This document shows, one piece after another, positions 45,641 through 54,486 of a stretch of DNA of 64,000 bases. The stretch is taken from positions 310,001 to 374,000 of the forward strand of contig NZ_JAHYBZ010000007.1 of the NCBI RefSeq assembly GCF_019430885.1, given 5' to 3'. The notes beneath the pieces are model-generated. The model was not told the DNA's origin and did no database searches. It saw only the letters and a list, made by a program, of their open reading frames with translations. The stretch comes from Roseomonas alba (GTDB taxonomy: Bacteria > Pseudomonadota > Alphaproteobacteria > Acetobacterales > Acetobacteraceae). Position 1 is the stretch's first letter. Each line of letters opens with the position of its first letter. Position numbers and translations under genes: made by a program.

Positions 45641-46695
45641 GGCAGCATTCCGGCGTCGGGCGGGACGGCCAGCGTGGCGCGCCGGCCGAGATCGGCGCGG
45701 TGGCGCGCGAGCCAGGCGCCGGTGGCATCGAAGCCCTGCTGGTGCAGGCACTGCAGATAGGACCACTCGGGCAGGCGCGCCCTGTCGCCGGGCGCGAAGA
45801 CGCTTTCGTCGGCGCTGATCCGGTGCAGCCGCAGCGAGCCGAGCCGGTTGAACAGCGGCTCGGCGCCGGCACCCGCCCCGCCGCCCTCTGCCAGCGCGCG
45901 CTGGAGCGCGGCGATCGCCCGCAGTTCGTTCACCAGGCTCGCGTTGAAGACGATCTCGTTCAGCCGCTCCGCGGTCGCGGCGGCGCCGCGCGGCGCCTCG
46001 CGCCGTTCCTGCGGGGTGAGCTGGACGATCAGCAGGTCGCTCGCGTCGGCTTCGGCGATCAGCGGCGCCAGCGGCGGATTGGCCAGGTAGCCGCCATCCC
46101 AGTAGGCGCGGCCGTCGATCTCGACGGCGCGGAACAGATGCGGCAGGCAGGCCGAGGCCAGCACAGCCTCGGGCGTCAGGTCGGCGTTGCGGAAGACACG
46201 CAAGGCGCCGGTCGCGACGTCGGTCGCCGAGAGGAACAGCCGCGGCGCGTCGGCGGCGCGCAGGCGCTCGAAATCCACCGCCTCGGCCAGCAGGCGGCGC
46301 AGCGGGTTGAGATTCTGGCCCAGTGCCGTGCCGCCGCCGAGCCCGCCGATCGCCGTCTCGGCGAAGGCGCGCCAGGCGGCCTGGGTGGCCGACCACAGCG
46401 CGAAGGGCGCCCATTCGGGCAGCGCCGCGCCGAAGGGACCGGCCGCGAGCCGCGCCGCCTGCGCCGCGCGGCTGACACTCTTCCAGAACTGCCACAGGGT
46501 GCGCTGCGCCGCCGGGCGGCCGCCCTCCATCAGCCCGTGCGCCAGCAGCACGGCATTGACCGCCCCGGCGCTCGCGCCGCTGATGGCCACGATTTCGATG
46601 CCGTCCTCGTTGAGCAGCCGCTCCAGCGCGCCCCAGGTGAAGGCGCCATGCGCACCGCCGCCCTGCAGCGCGAGTTCGAGCCGGACCGGCGGCAT
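45637..46695 (-). CDS. Patatin-like phospholipase
   Basis: The 352-residue protein has all the patatin catalytic features. The oxyanion loop GGGAHGAF starts at residue 12, the nucleophile elbow GASAG is at 40-44 (Ser42), and the DGG motif is at 200-202 with the catalytic Asp200. No signal peptide or membrane helix is seen, so it is cytoplasmic or exported by other means. It should hydrolyse acyl esters of lipids. It lies 26 bases after PsiE and overlaps the GntP start, within an operon led by a universal stress protein and a P-type ATPase. Confidence 0.92.
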   Translation of the reverse strand: MPPVRLELALQGGGAHGAFTWGALERLLNEDGIEIVAISGASAGAVNAVLLAHGLMEGGRPAAQRTLWQFWKSVSRAAQAARLAAGPFGAALPEWAPFALWSATQAAWRAFAETAIGGLGGGTALGQNLNPLRRLLAEAVDFERLRAADAPRLFLSATDVATGALRVFRNADLTPEAVLASACLPHLFRAVEIDGRAYWDGGYLANPPLAPLIAEADASDLLIVQLTPQERREAPRGAAATAERLNEIVFNASLVNELRAIAALQRALAEGGGAGAGAEPLFNRLGSLRLHRISADESVFAPGDRARLPEWSYLQCLHQQGFDATGAWLARHRADLGRRATLAVPPDAGMLP

Positions 46696-46721
46696 TGCGG
46701 TGCCGGATGGCGGGCGGGCGG

Positions 46722-47216
46722 TCAAGTGCCGGCGTCCCCGTCGCGGCGGGCTGGCGGTGTTTCGGCGTTGTCCTTCCGCGCCAACCGCACGCTGACCGGG
46801 GGCGTGTTCTGGACCAGCCAGTAGCCGACACTCGTTGCGACGACCAGAAGAGCGAGTCCGAACATCTCCATCGGCTGGGTCGTCTCCTGGTCCAGGATGA
46901 TCACCTTCCGCGCCACCGCCATCAGGGCGGTGGCGATGACGATCTTGATGTGGATGACTTCCTCGCGCAGGTAGATCGTGATGTTGACGAAGACCTCGAT
47001 GGCAATCAGCACGGCCATGAAGGCGCCGAAGGTCGCCAGCATGTCGGCAATTGTCAGGATGAAGCGCGGCGGCGAGACCATACGTTGCCAGATCACCCAG
47101 CCGATATCCACGACGCCCATGATGATCACGAAGATCATCATGATCGCCATGGCGCGGACACACATGCGGATGACGTATTGCAGCCGGTCGATGAGGGGTT
47201 CCTGGTCCGGCGCCAT
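46722..47216 (-). CDS. PsiE family membrane protein
   Basis: The 164-residue protein has four membrane helices and the PsiE-type core: DRLQYVIRMCVRAMAIMMIFVIIMGVVDI, TIADMLATFGAFMAVLIAIEVFVNITIYL and HIKIVIATALMAVARKVIILD. It ends in a charged tail. PsiE is induced by phosphate starvation in E. coli; its function is unknown. AAGGA precedes the ATG. It is 39 bases downstream of the P-type ATPase and 26 upstream of the patatin gene on the same strand. Confidence 0.85.
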   Translation of the reverse strand: MAPDQEPLIDRLQYVIRMCVRAMAIMMIFVIIMGVVDIGWVIWQRMVSPPRFILTIADMLATFGAFMAVLIAIEVFVNITIYLREEVIHIKIVIATALMAVARKVIILDQETTQPMEMFGLALLVVATSVGYWLVQNTPPVSVRLARKDNAETPPARRDGDAGT

Positions 47217-47255
47217 GTCGGGTCCTTCTTGTTGGGGCGATGGGGGGGGTGGCGA

Positions 47256-50003
47256 TCAGGCAGCAGACACGATCAAGGGGCGCAAGCGACGTATCGCCCA
47301 TTTCTCCATCTCGAGCAGCGCGAAGATCAACACCGCGACCGCCAGCACGGGCAACCCTTCCGCGAGCGGATCCAGCGGCCGGGACGCGAATAGCAACTGC
47401 ATGGGCGCCGCGTAGGTGAAAAGCAACTGCAGGACGATGACCGCCGCGACCCCGATCAGCACGGCCCGGGTGCCGAGCATGCCGCGCCAGCTCAACGAAG
47501 CACCGTGCCGGTAGCGCACGCTGAACAGATAGGCGACTTCGGCCGCCACGAGTGTGTTGACGGCCATCGTCCGCGCCGTCTCGACAGACAGCCCCTGCGC
47601 GGTGGCGAATTTGAACATGCCAAAGACGCAGCCGAAGAACAGCAGCGAGACGAAGACGATGCGCCAGACCACGAAGCCAGTAAGGAGGGGCTGGTCGGCC
47701 GGGCGCGGCGGCAGGCGCATGGTACCGGGCTCGGTCGGCTCGAAGGCGAGGGTGAGCGCGAGTGCGACCGAGCTCACCATGTTCACCCACAGGATCTGCG
47801 TCGGCGTGATCGGCAATTGCGTGCCGAGCAGGATCGCCAGCACGATGCTCATCGCCTCGCCGCCATTGATCGGCAGCAGGAAGGTCACGGTCTTGGTGAG
47901 GTTGTCGTAGACCGTGCGCCCGGCCCGCACGGCGGCGGCGATGGTGGCGAAGTTGTCGTCGGCCAGCACCATCTCGGCCGCTTCCTTGGCCGCCTCGGTG
48001 CCCTTGCGGCCCATCGCCACGCCGACATCGGCGCGCTTGAGCGCGGGGGCATCGTTCACCCCGTCGCCGGTCATGGCGACGACGGCGCCCCCGGCCTGCA
48101 GCGCCTCGACCAGGCGCAGCTTGTGCTCGGGGCTGGTGCGGGCGAAGACATCGCTCTCCAACACGCGCACGCGCAGCGTCGCGTCGTCGAGCGTGTCAAG
48201 CTCGGCGCCGGTGACCACCGACCCCGCGCCGCGCAACCCGACCTGGCGCGCGATCGCGCTCGCGGTCGCGGCGTGATCGCCGGTGATCATCTTCACGCGG
48301 ATGCCGGCGGCCTGGCATTCCGCCACCGCGGCGATCGCCTCCTCGCGCGGCGGGTCGATCAGCCCGAGCAGCCCCAGCAGCACGAGCCCGCCCTCGATGT
48401 CGGCGGGCGCCAGGGTGTCGGTGCCGTGCGGCACGTCGGCCCTGGTGGCGACGGCGATGACACGCAGCCCGTCGGCGGCCAGCGCCTCGGCCCGGGCACG
48501 CCAAGCGGAGGCGTCCAGCGGTGCGGTGCCGTCTTCCCGCCGGACCGCGGCGCACATGGCCAAGACCCGTTCCGGCGCGCCCTTGACGCAGACGAAGGCA
48601 GCGTCGTGGCCGGCGTGCAGCGTCGCCATGTAGCGGTGGCGGCTGTCGAAGGGGATCTCGTCGCGCCGCGGATGGCGCAGCCGCGCCGTCTCGGGCGCCA
48701 GACCGGCCCGGGCGGCGAAGGCGAGCATCGCCCCCTCCATCGGGTCGCCCGCCACCGTCCAGCCGCCGTCCGGCTGCTCGCGCAGCGCGGCGTCGTTGCA
48801 CAGCGCGACGCCCTGCGCGAGTTCCTGCAGTAGCGCCAGCGCGGCGGGGCCTGGCGTCTCGCCGGCCAGGGCGACGCTGCCGCCGGGCGCATAGCCCGAG
48901 CCCGAGACCTCGAAACGGCCGAAATCGGAGTCGATGACCGCGACCGCCATCTCGTTGCGGGTCAGCGTGCCGGTCTTGTCGGAGCAGATGACGGAAACGG
49001 CGCCGAGAGTCTCGACCGCCGGCAATTGCCGTACGATGGCGTTGCGCGCCGCCATGCGCCGCACGCCGATCGCGAGCGTGATGGTCATCACCGCCGGCAG
49101 CCCCTCGGGGATCGAGGCCACCGCGATGCCGACCACGGCCATGAAGGCTTCCTCGGCGCCGAAACCGCGGAAGAGCCAAGCGAAGGCGAAGATCAGGACC
49201 GCCAGTCCGAGAATGATCCCGGTCAGCCGCCTGGCGAACAGGTTCATCTGGCGTAGCAGCGGCGTCGTCAGCGTCTGCACGGCACCGATCATGCCGCTGA
49301 TGCGGCCGATCTCGGTCGCCGGGCCGGTGGCGACGACGACGCCCATGCCCTGCCCCGCGGCGACCAGCGTTCCTGAGAAGGCCATGGAGGTCCGGTCGGC
49401 GAGCGGCGCGTCCGCCGCCACGGGATCGGACGTCTTGTCCACCGGCACCGATTCGCCCGTCAGCGCCGCCTCCTCGACACGCAGGCCGCGCGCGCGCAGC
49501 AGCCTGAGGTCGGCGGGAACGCGCTCGCCCGGCTCGAGCAGCACCACGTCGCCGGGTACGAGATCGGCCGCGTCCACGGTGATCCGTGCGCCGTCGCGCA
49601 GCACGGAAGCGTGCGGGCTGAGCATGTCGCGGATGGCATTGAGCGCCTGCTCTGCGCGGCCTTCCTGGACGAAGGCGACGGTGGCGTTCACCAGCACCAC
49701 GCTCAGGATGACGATGGCGTCCTTGAAGTAGCCGAGCACCCCGGTGATGGCCGCCGCGGCGATCAGGACCTGGATCAGCAGGTGGTTGAACTGAGCGAGG
49801 AAGCGCCGGAACGCGCTGCGCGGCGCGGCCGCCGGCAGCGTGTTCGGGCCGTGCTCGGAGAGGCGCCGGGCGGCCTCACCGCGCGTGAGGCCCGCGGGCG
49901 CCGCACCAAGACGGCCCAAAGCTTGCTCCGTCGCCAGGCTATGCCAGCCGGCGCCGCCTCCGTTTTGTGCGCGCGGCGGTGCCGGGCCTGGTGGAAGCGA
50001 CAT
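47256..50003 (-). CDS. Type II P-type cation-transporting ATPase
   Basis: The 915-residue protein has an N-terminal cation-ATPase domain and the actuator motif LTGESVP at 181-187. PEGLP at 299-303 in TM4 marks type II (Ca2+, Na+/K+ or H+-like) pumps. The phosphorylated Asp342 lies in SDKTGTLT, GDGVNDAPAL is the hinge, and a C-terminal domain carries further helices. It moves a cation out of the cytoplasm using ATP. Calcium is the most common substrate for this architecture, and a CaCA exchanger lies nearby; the ion is not proved. GAGGAGAGG precedes the ATG. Confidence 0.92.
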   Translation of the reverse strand: MSLPPGPAPPRAQNGGGAGWHSLATEQALGRLGAAPAGLTRGEAARRLSEHGPNTLPAAAPRSAFRRFLAQFNHLLIQVLIAAAAITGVLGYFKDAIVILSVVLVNATVAFVQEGRAEQALNAIRDMLSPHASVLRDGARITVDAADLVPGDVVLLEPGERVPADLRLLRARGLRVEEAALTGESVPVDKTSDPVAADAPLADRTSMAFSGTLVAAGQGMGVVVATGPATEIGRISGMIGAVQTLTTPLLRQMNLFARRLTGIILGLAVLIFAFAWLFRGFGAEEAFMAVVGIAVASIPEGLPAVMTITLAIGVRRMAARNAIVRQLPAVETLGAVSVICSDKTGTLTRNEMAVAVIDSDFGRFEVSGSGYAPGGSVALAGETPGPAALALLQELAQGVALCNDAALREQPDGGWTVAGDPMEGAMLAFAARAGLAPETARLRHPRRDEIPFDSRHRYMATLHAGHDAAFVCVKGAPERVLAMCAAVRREDGTAPLDASAWRARAEALAADGLRVIAVATRADVPHGTDTLAPADIEGGLVLLGLLGLIDPPREEAIAAVAECQAAGIRVKMITGDHAATASAIARQVGLRGAGSVVTGAELDTLDDATLRVRVLESDVFARTSPEHKLRLVEALQAGGAVVAMTGDGVNDAPALKRADVGVAMGRKGTEAAKEAAEMVLADDNFATIAAAVRAGRTVYDNLTKTVTFLLPINGGEAMSIVLAILLGTQLPITPTQILWVNMVSSVALALTLAFEPTEPGTMRLPPRPADQPLLTGFVVWRIVFVSLLFFGCVFGMFKFATAQGLSVETARTMAVNTLVAAEVAYLFSVRYRHGASLSWRGMLGTRAVLIGVAAVIVLQLLFTYAAPMQLLFASRPLDPLAEGLPVLAVAVLIFALLEMEKWAIRRLRPLIVSAA

Positions 50004-50093
50004 GCCGCCTCTCCTCGATGGTCATGGTCCCAAGTGTCGTCCAGTGGTGCGCGGCTGGACCCGACCTGCCCACCGCTCGGATGACCGGTCCGC

Positions 50094-50918
50094 CTATGCG
50101 GCCAGCAGCGTAGGCAGCGTCGGCCCCTGGTCGAGCAGGTCCATCGTCGCGCTGCCGAACACCAGATTGTGCAGCGGTGCATGCCGGACGGCGCCCATCA
50201 CCAGCAGGTCCGCCTGGGCCTCCCGCGCGGCGTCCAGGATCGCGCGCGTCACGCCGCCGCTGCCGCGCTGCACGGGCCGGAAGTTGGCCTTCGCGCCGTG
50301 CCGCGCCAGCAGGTGGGTCAGTTCGACCGCCGACTGCCCCGGGCGGAATTCCTTGTCGTCGGTGACGCTCACGACAGTTACCGAATCCGCCCGCTTCATG
50401 AGCGGCAGCGCGCCATGCACCGCGCGCACCGCAGCGGTCGAGGCATCCCAGGCCACGATGACGCGTGAAGGCGGCGACGCGGCGGCGTGGCTGGGCGGCA
50501 CGAGTAGCATGGGGCGTCCGGACGAGAAGATGCCGCCGTTGGCGACGAAGCGCTTGCCGATGTCGGCGCCCGACCCGAAGGACATGACACCGAGGTCGCT
50601 GACCCGCATCTGATCGGCGAGGACCTCCCCGACGCCGTAGGCGAAGCTGCTGCGGCCGCGCACCTCGAAGCGCAGGCCCCGCGTCTCGAGCGCCGCCCGG
50701 ACGTGCAGCAGCACGCCATCCTCGTGCGCTGCCAGCTCGGTCTCCGGCATCTCGGCGTCTCCGCCCGGCGGCTCGGGGCGATAGACGCTCGCCGCGAACA
50801 CCAGTGCCGCAACATGCGCCGAATGCGCCTCCGCCAGGGCCAGAGGCAGGGCGATGGACGCATCCACCGCGCCCAGCGTGTCCGGCTCCACATGCAGCGC
50901 GATTGTAGTGACAGCCAC
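50094..50918 (-). CDS. Tandem-domain universal stress protein
   Basis: The 274-residue protein contains two UspA-like folds. The second is the clearer: RVIVAWDASTAAVRAVHGALPLM at the start and QADLLVMGAVRHAPLHNLVFGSATMDLL near the end, the latter resembling the ATP-binding GxxGxxxxxxxGS/T pattern with substitutions. I chose the GTG at 50918 because AAGGAGG lies 8 bases before it; a longer open frame to 51110 lacks support. It is the first gene of the operon that continues with the P-type ATPase, and an FNR-type box lies 213 bases upstream. Confidence 0.82.
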   Translation of the reverse strand: MAVTTIALHVEPDTLGAVDASIALPLALAEAHSAHVAALVFAASVYRPEPPGGDAEMPETELAAHEDGVLLHVRAALETRGLRFEVRGRSSFAYGVGEVLADQMRVSDLGVMSFGSGADIGKRFVANGGIFSSGRPMLLVPPSHAAASPPSRVIVAWDASTAAVRAVHGALPLMKRADSVTVVSVTDDKEFRPGQSAVELTHLLARHGAKANFRPVQRGSGGVTRAILDAAREAQADLLVMGAVRHAPLHNLVFGSATMDLLDQGPTLPTLLAA

Positions 50919-51130
50919 GATCCCAGCCTCCTTCACGTTCAATTCGGACCCCGCGAGCATGAGGCGCGCACGAGGTCGGTTTTCAAGAGCATGGCGCGCT
51001 GCCGAACCGCGGAGCGCTGTTCCGTTCGCTCTCCGTTTGTCCTTCCGCGCCTGGTCACGCCATCGGCCCGGGCCCGCTGCGCCGGCTCGGCCCGCGGCGC
51101 TCAGATGCACTCAACGGCGCTGATTGAGCA

Positions 51131-51144
51131 ATGATGTACATCAA
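51131..51144. promoter_or_regulatory. FNR/FixK-type palindrome, ATGATGTACATCAA
   Basis: The site differs from TTGAT-N4-ATCAA at one position. It lies in the 424-base divergent region between the universal stress gene (minus) and the acyl ligase (plus), about 200 bases from each start. The rest of this region shows no gene. Confidence 0.5.
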
Positions 51145-51342
51145 TGCCGGCCAGTCGCGCCTGCGGATACACGTCGCAGTCTGACGAGCGTTCAGACGTG
51201 AGGAGCGCGGTGCTCACGCGGCGTCTCCTGATCTTGAGGGAGGCTGCGGAGCCGATGCCCTTGTCGGCGACCGCGTGCGTTTTCGCACGCGGCAATGTGC
51301 GGTGGCGCTGCGCGGCGACACCGCGAGGAGTATTGGGACGGC

Positions 51343-54021
51343 ATGACAACCGACGACAAACCGCGCGCGTTGCCCCCGACACTCCAGACCGCGGTGCATG
51401 ACCTCGCGCAGGCCGGGTCACGCGACGCGATCGTCTCCTTCGAGGTGAATCGGACGCGGGTGATCAGCTACAGCGATCTCGCCGCCGAGGTGGCGCGCCA
51501 GGCGCGCCGTCTCGCGCATGCGGGTGTCGGCCCGGGAGATCCCGTCATCCTCTGCGGGCCGGGCGGCGCTGACTGGATCCTGACCTGCCTCGCCATCCTG
51601 CATTGCGGTGCATGCGTAGTCCCGGTGGACGCGACGCTCGGCGCCGACAGTTTCCGCCACGTGCTGCGCGACAGCGGAGCGCGCGTCGCGCTGATCGCGC
51701 CATCCTCGGCACTGAGGCTGCGCCGGCCGCTCGACCAGCAGGGCGTGCGCGCGCTGCCGCTGGCCCAGGACGAAACGGCAGAGGAAAGCCGGGACGCCAC
51801 CTTCGCGCGCGTCGGTCCCGAGGATCGCGCGGTGCTGTTCTACACGTCGGGAACAACCGGGCCGCCCAAGGGCGTGCCGCTGACGCACGGGAACCTGATC
51901 TACCAGCTCCGCGTGCTCGCCGGCACGGGCATCGTGTCGGCCGAGGATCGTGTCCTGCTGCCGCTGCCGATGCACCATGTCTATCCGCTGGTGCTCGGCG
52001 TGCTCACGCCGCTCGCCGCCGGCATCGCGGTGGTGCTTCCGGCGGGCTTCACCGGCCCGCAGGTGGTCGCCGCGCTGCAATCGGGCCGGCCGACGGTGAT
52101 GATCGGCGTGCCGCGGCTGTTCGATGCCCTGACCAGCGCCGTGGCCGAGCGGATGCGACATGGCGGGCCTGTCGCGCAGGCGCTGTTTCGTGGCGCGCTC
52201 GGGCTGTCGCGCCTCGTCCGCCGCCGTTTCGGCTGGCGGATCGGCCGCATGCTGTTCGCGCCGCTGCACCGCCGGCTCGGCCCATCGCTGCGCGTCGTCG
52301 TCTCCGGCGGCGCCGCGCTCAGGTCCGAGACCGCCTGGACCATGGAGGCGCTCGGCTGGGAGGTCGCGAGCGGCTACGGGCTCACCGAGACCTCGCCCAT
52401 GCTCACCATCCACCCGCCGGGCGCGATGCGCTTCGAGACCGTCGGCGGCGTGATCCCGGAGACCGAGTTGCGGATCGAGGGCGCGGCGGAGGGCAACGCC
52501 GAGGGCGAGGTCCTGGTCCGCGGCCCGGGCGTGTTCGCCGGTTATCATGCGCTGCCGGAGAAGACGGCGGAGGCCTTCACCGCGGATGGCTGGTTCCGCA
52601 CCGGCGATCTCGGCCGGCTCGACGACGCGGGCTGGCTGCATCTCACCGGGCGGCGCTCGACGGTGATCGTCACCGAAGGCGGCAAGAACCTGCAGCCCGA
52701 GGAGATCGAGGAGGCGTATCAGGCGCATCCGGCGATCGAGGAGATCGCGGTTCTCCAGCACGACGGCCGCCTCGCCGGCCTGATCGTGCCAGCGCGCGCC
52801 GCGCGGGCGGAGGACGAGGGCGAGGCGGCGATCCGCGAGGCCGTGCGCGAGGTCTCGCACAGCCTGCCATCCTATCAGCGCCTCGCCGAATACCGCCTGA
52901 CCGTCGAGCCCATCGCCCGCACCCGGCTGGGCAAGCCGCGCCGCCAGCTCATCGCGCAGGCCTATGCGCGGGCCGGGCAGGACGGGCGCGAGGCGGCCCG
53001 CCGCGAGACCGGCCCCGTGCCGGTCGAGACGCTGTCGGCCGACGACCGCGCGCTGCTCGAGCACGACACGGCGCTGGCGGTGTTCCGGATGCTCGGCGCG
53101 CGCTTCGCGGATCGCCGCATCGGACCCGACAGCGACCTGCAGCTCGATCTCGGGATCGATTCGATCGGCTGGCTCGACCTGTCCCTCGAGATCGCCGACC
53201 GGGCCGGGGTCACGCTGTCGGATGCGACGATCGGCGAGATCCGCACCGTACGCGACCTGCTGGTTCGGGTGGCCGAGGGCGGCGATGCCGGGGCCGATGC
53301 GCGGCTGCCGCTCGAGGAGCCGGAGCGCGTGCTGGGCGAGGGCGGGCTTCGCTGGCTGGAACCGCGCGGCAGCGGCCGGCGGATCGCCGGCCGCGTGCTC
53401 GCGGCGGCGAACCGCCTGGTGGTCCGCCGGCTGTTCGGGCTGAGCGTGCGCGGCGCCGAGGCGCTTCCCGCCACGGGCCCCTTCGTGCTCGCGCCCAACC
53501 ACGCGAGCTACCTCGACCCCTTCGCGATCGCCGCCGCGCTGGACGCGGCGCGGCTCGAGCGGATCTACTGGGCCGGCTGGAGCGAACTGATCGCCACCGG
53601 ACCGCTGCGCCGCGCCTTCGCCCGCATCGCCGGCATCCTGCCCGTGGACGGCGGGCGCGCCACCGCGGCCAGCGTCGCCTTCGGCAGTGCGGCGCTGCGG
53701 CGCGGCCATGGGCTCGCCTGGTTCCCCGAGGGCATCCGGTCCGCCGACGGGCAATTGCAGCCGTTCAAGGCCGGCATCGGCGTGCTCCTCGCGCACCGCA
53801 ACGACATCCCGGTGGTGCCGGTGGTGCTGCGCGGGACCTTCGAGGCGTGGCCGCGATCACGCCGGCTGCCGCGGTTCCGCCGCCTCTCGGTGGAGTTCCT
53901 GTCTCCCTGCATGCCGGCGGACCTGGCCGCGGAAGGCACGGGCGAGGCCGAGGCGCAGCGGATCGTGAATGCGATCCGGGCGCGGATCGCGGCGGCGATC
54001 CGCGCGCAGGCTGCCCAGTGA
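51343..54021 (+). CDS. Three-domain acyl-AMP ligase / acyl carrier / acyltransferase
   Basis: The 892-residue protein joins three enzymes. An AMP-binding ligase occupies about 1-520 (YTSGTTGPPKGVPLTHGN near 166, GYGLTETSPM, GWFRTGDLG). A phosphopantetheine carrier domain has Ser at about 606 in GIDSIGW. A C-terminal PlsC-type acyltransferase has NHASYLD near 718 and FPEGIRS. It probably activates a fatty acid, loads it on its own carrier and transfers it to a lysolipid, like a self-contained Aas. I preferred ATG 51343 with GAGGAG upstream over an in-frame start at 51295. An FNR-type box lies 200 bases upstream. Confidence 0.9.
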   Translation: MTTDDKPRALPPTLQTAVHDLAQAGSRDAIVSFEVNRTRVISYSDLAAEVARQARRLAHAGVGPGDPVILCGPGGADWILTCLAILHCGACVVPVDATLGADSFRHVLRDSGARVALIAPSSALRLRRPLDQQGVRALPLAQDETAEESRDATFARVGPEDRAVLFYTSGTTGPPKGVPLTHGNLIYQLRVLAGTGIVSAEDRVLLPLPMHHVYPLVLGVLTPLAAGIAVVLPAGFTGPQVVAALQSGRPTVMIGVPRLFDALTSAVAERMRHGGPVAQALFRGALGLSRLVRRRFGWRIGRMLFAPLHRRLGPSLRVVVSGGAALRSETAWTMEALGWEVASGYGLTETSPMLTIHPPGAMRFETVGGVIPETELRIEGAAEGNAEGEVLVRGPGVFAGYHALPEKTAEAFTADGWFRTGDLGRLDDAGWLHLTGRRSTVIVTEGGKNLQPEEIEEAYQAHPAIEEIAVLQHDGRLAGLIVPARAARAEDEGEAAIREAVREVSHSLPSYQRLAEYRLTVEPIARTRLGKPRRQLIAQAYARAGQDGREAARRETGPVPVETLSADDRALLEHDTALAVFRMLGARFADRRIGPDSDLQLDLGIDSIGWLDLSLEIADRAGVTLSDATIGEIRTVRDLLVRVAEGGDAGADARLPLEEPERVLGEGGLRWLEPRGSGRRIAGRVLAAANRLVVRRLFGLSVRGAEALPATGPFVLAPNHASYLDPFAIAAALDAARLERIYWAGWSELIATGPLRRAFARIAGILPVDGGRATAASVAFGSAALRRGHGLAWFPEGIRSADGQLQPFKAGIGVLLAHRNDIPVVPVVLRGTFEAWPRSRRLPRFRRLSVEFLSPCMPADLAAEGTGEAEAQRIVNAIRARIAAAIRAQAAQ

Positions 54022-54060
54022 CGCGGGCGCGGGGATGCGCCCGGTTGCGCCCAGCAGGGG

Positions 54061-54074
54061 TTGACGCAGGTCAA
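54061..54074. promoter_or_regulatory. FNR/FixK-type palindrome, TTGACGCAGGTCAA
   Basis: It matches TTGA-N6-TCAA exactly, with TTGAC-GCAG-GTCAA as a perfect dyad. Its centre is 73 bases before the ATG of the HTH gene, the position of a class II activator site with a short leader. It would control the HTH-CBS/BON-dehydrogenase operon under low oxygen. Confidence 0.6.
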
Positions 54075-54139
54075 TGACGGCCGGCGACGCTCGTGGGAAC
54101 CCTGCCGGGCCTGACGAGCGTCGGGACGGGAGGGGCGTG

Positions 54140-54439
54140 ATGTTGACGCGGCGGTTCCTGACGGTGAAGGAGGTCGCCGAGTTGGTCCAGGTTTCGGAGG
54201 CCACCGTCCGCCACTGGATCAAGCAGAGGGACCTCAGGGCCATCGCTCTGGGACGCGAGTGGCGCGTCATCCCCCACGACCTCGAGGCGTTTCTCGGGAC
54301 GCATGAGACCCGAAGCGCCGCCGGATTCCCGGGCGCTGCCGCCGATGGAACGACCGCGATGCCTGGGTCCCAGGGCGAGGCGGCGCCGGATCTGCCGGCC
54401 GACGCGTCCGAGCCCCAGGACGCCCGGCGCAACCACTGA
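54140..54439 (+). CDS. Excisionase-family HTH DNA-binding protein (99 aa)
   Basis: Residues 7-45 form a MerR/excisionase-type helix-turn-helix with wing: FLTVKEVAELVQVSEATVRHWIKQRDL, then RAIALGREWRVIPHDLEAFL. A flexible Ala/Pro/Asp tail follows. I chose ATG 54140, which has GGGAGGGGCG upstream, over the open frame from 54074. It lies just after an exact FNR-type site and 47 bases before the CBS/BON gene. It is likely a transcription regulator of the local operon rather than a phage excisionase. Confidence 0.8.
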   Translation: MLTRRFLTVKEVAELVQVSEATVRHWIKQRDLRAIALGREWRVIPHDLEAFLGTHETRSAAGFPGAAADGTTAMPGSQGEAAPDLPADASEPQDARRNH

Positions 54440-54486
54440 CGCATGCCGACCTCCAAAAGGCGGGGGTCGCAGAATGGAGAATCGAG

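Noticed and set aside
54140-54439. Excisionase-type HTH protein as evidence for a second mobile element
   Set aside because: No integrase or repeats nearby, and it has an FNR-type site and operon partners typical of a chromosomal regulator.
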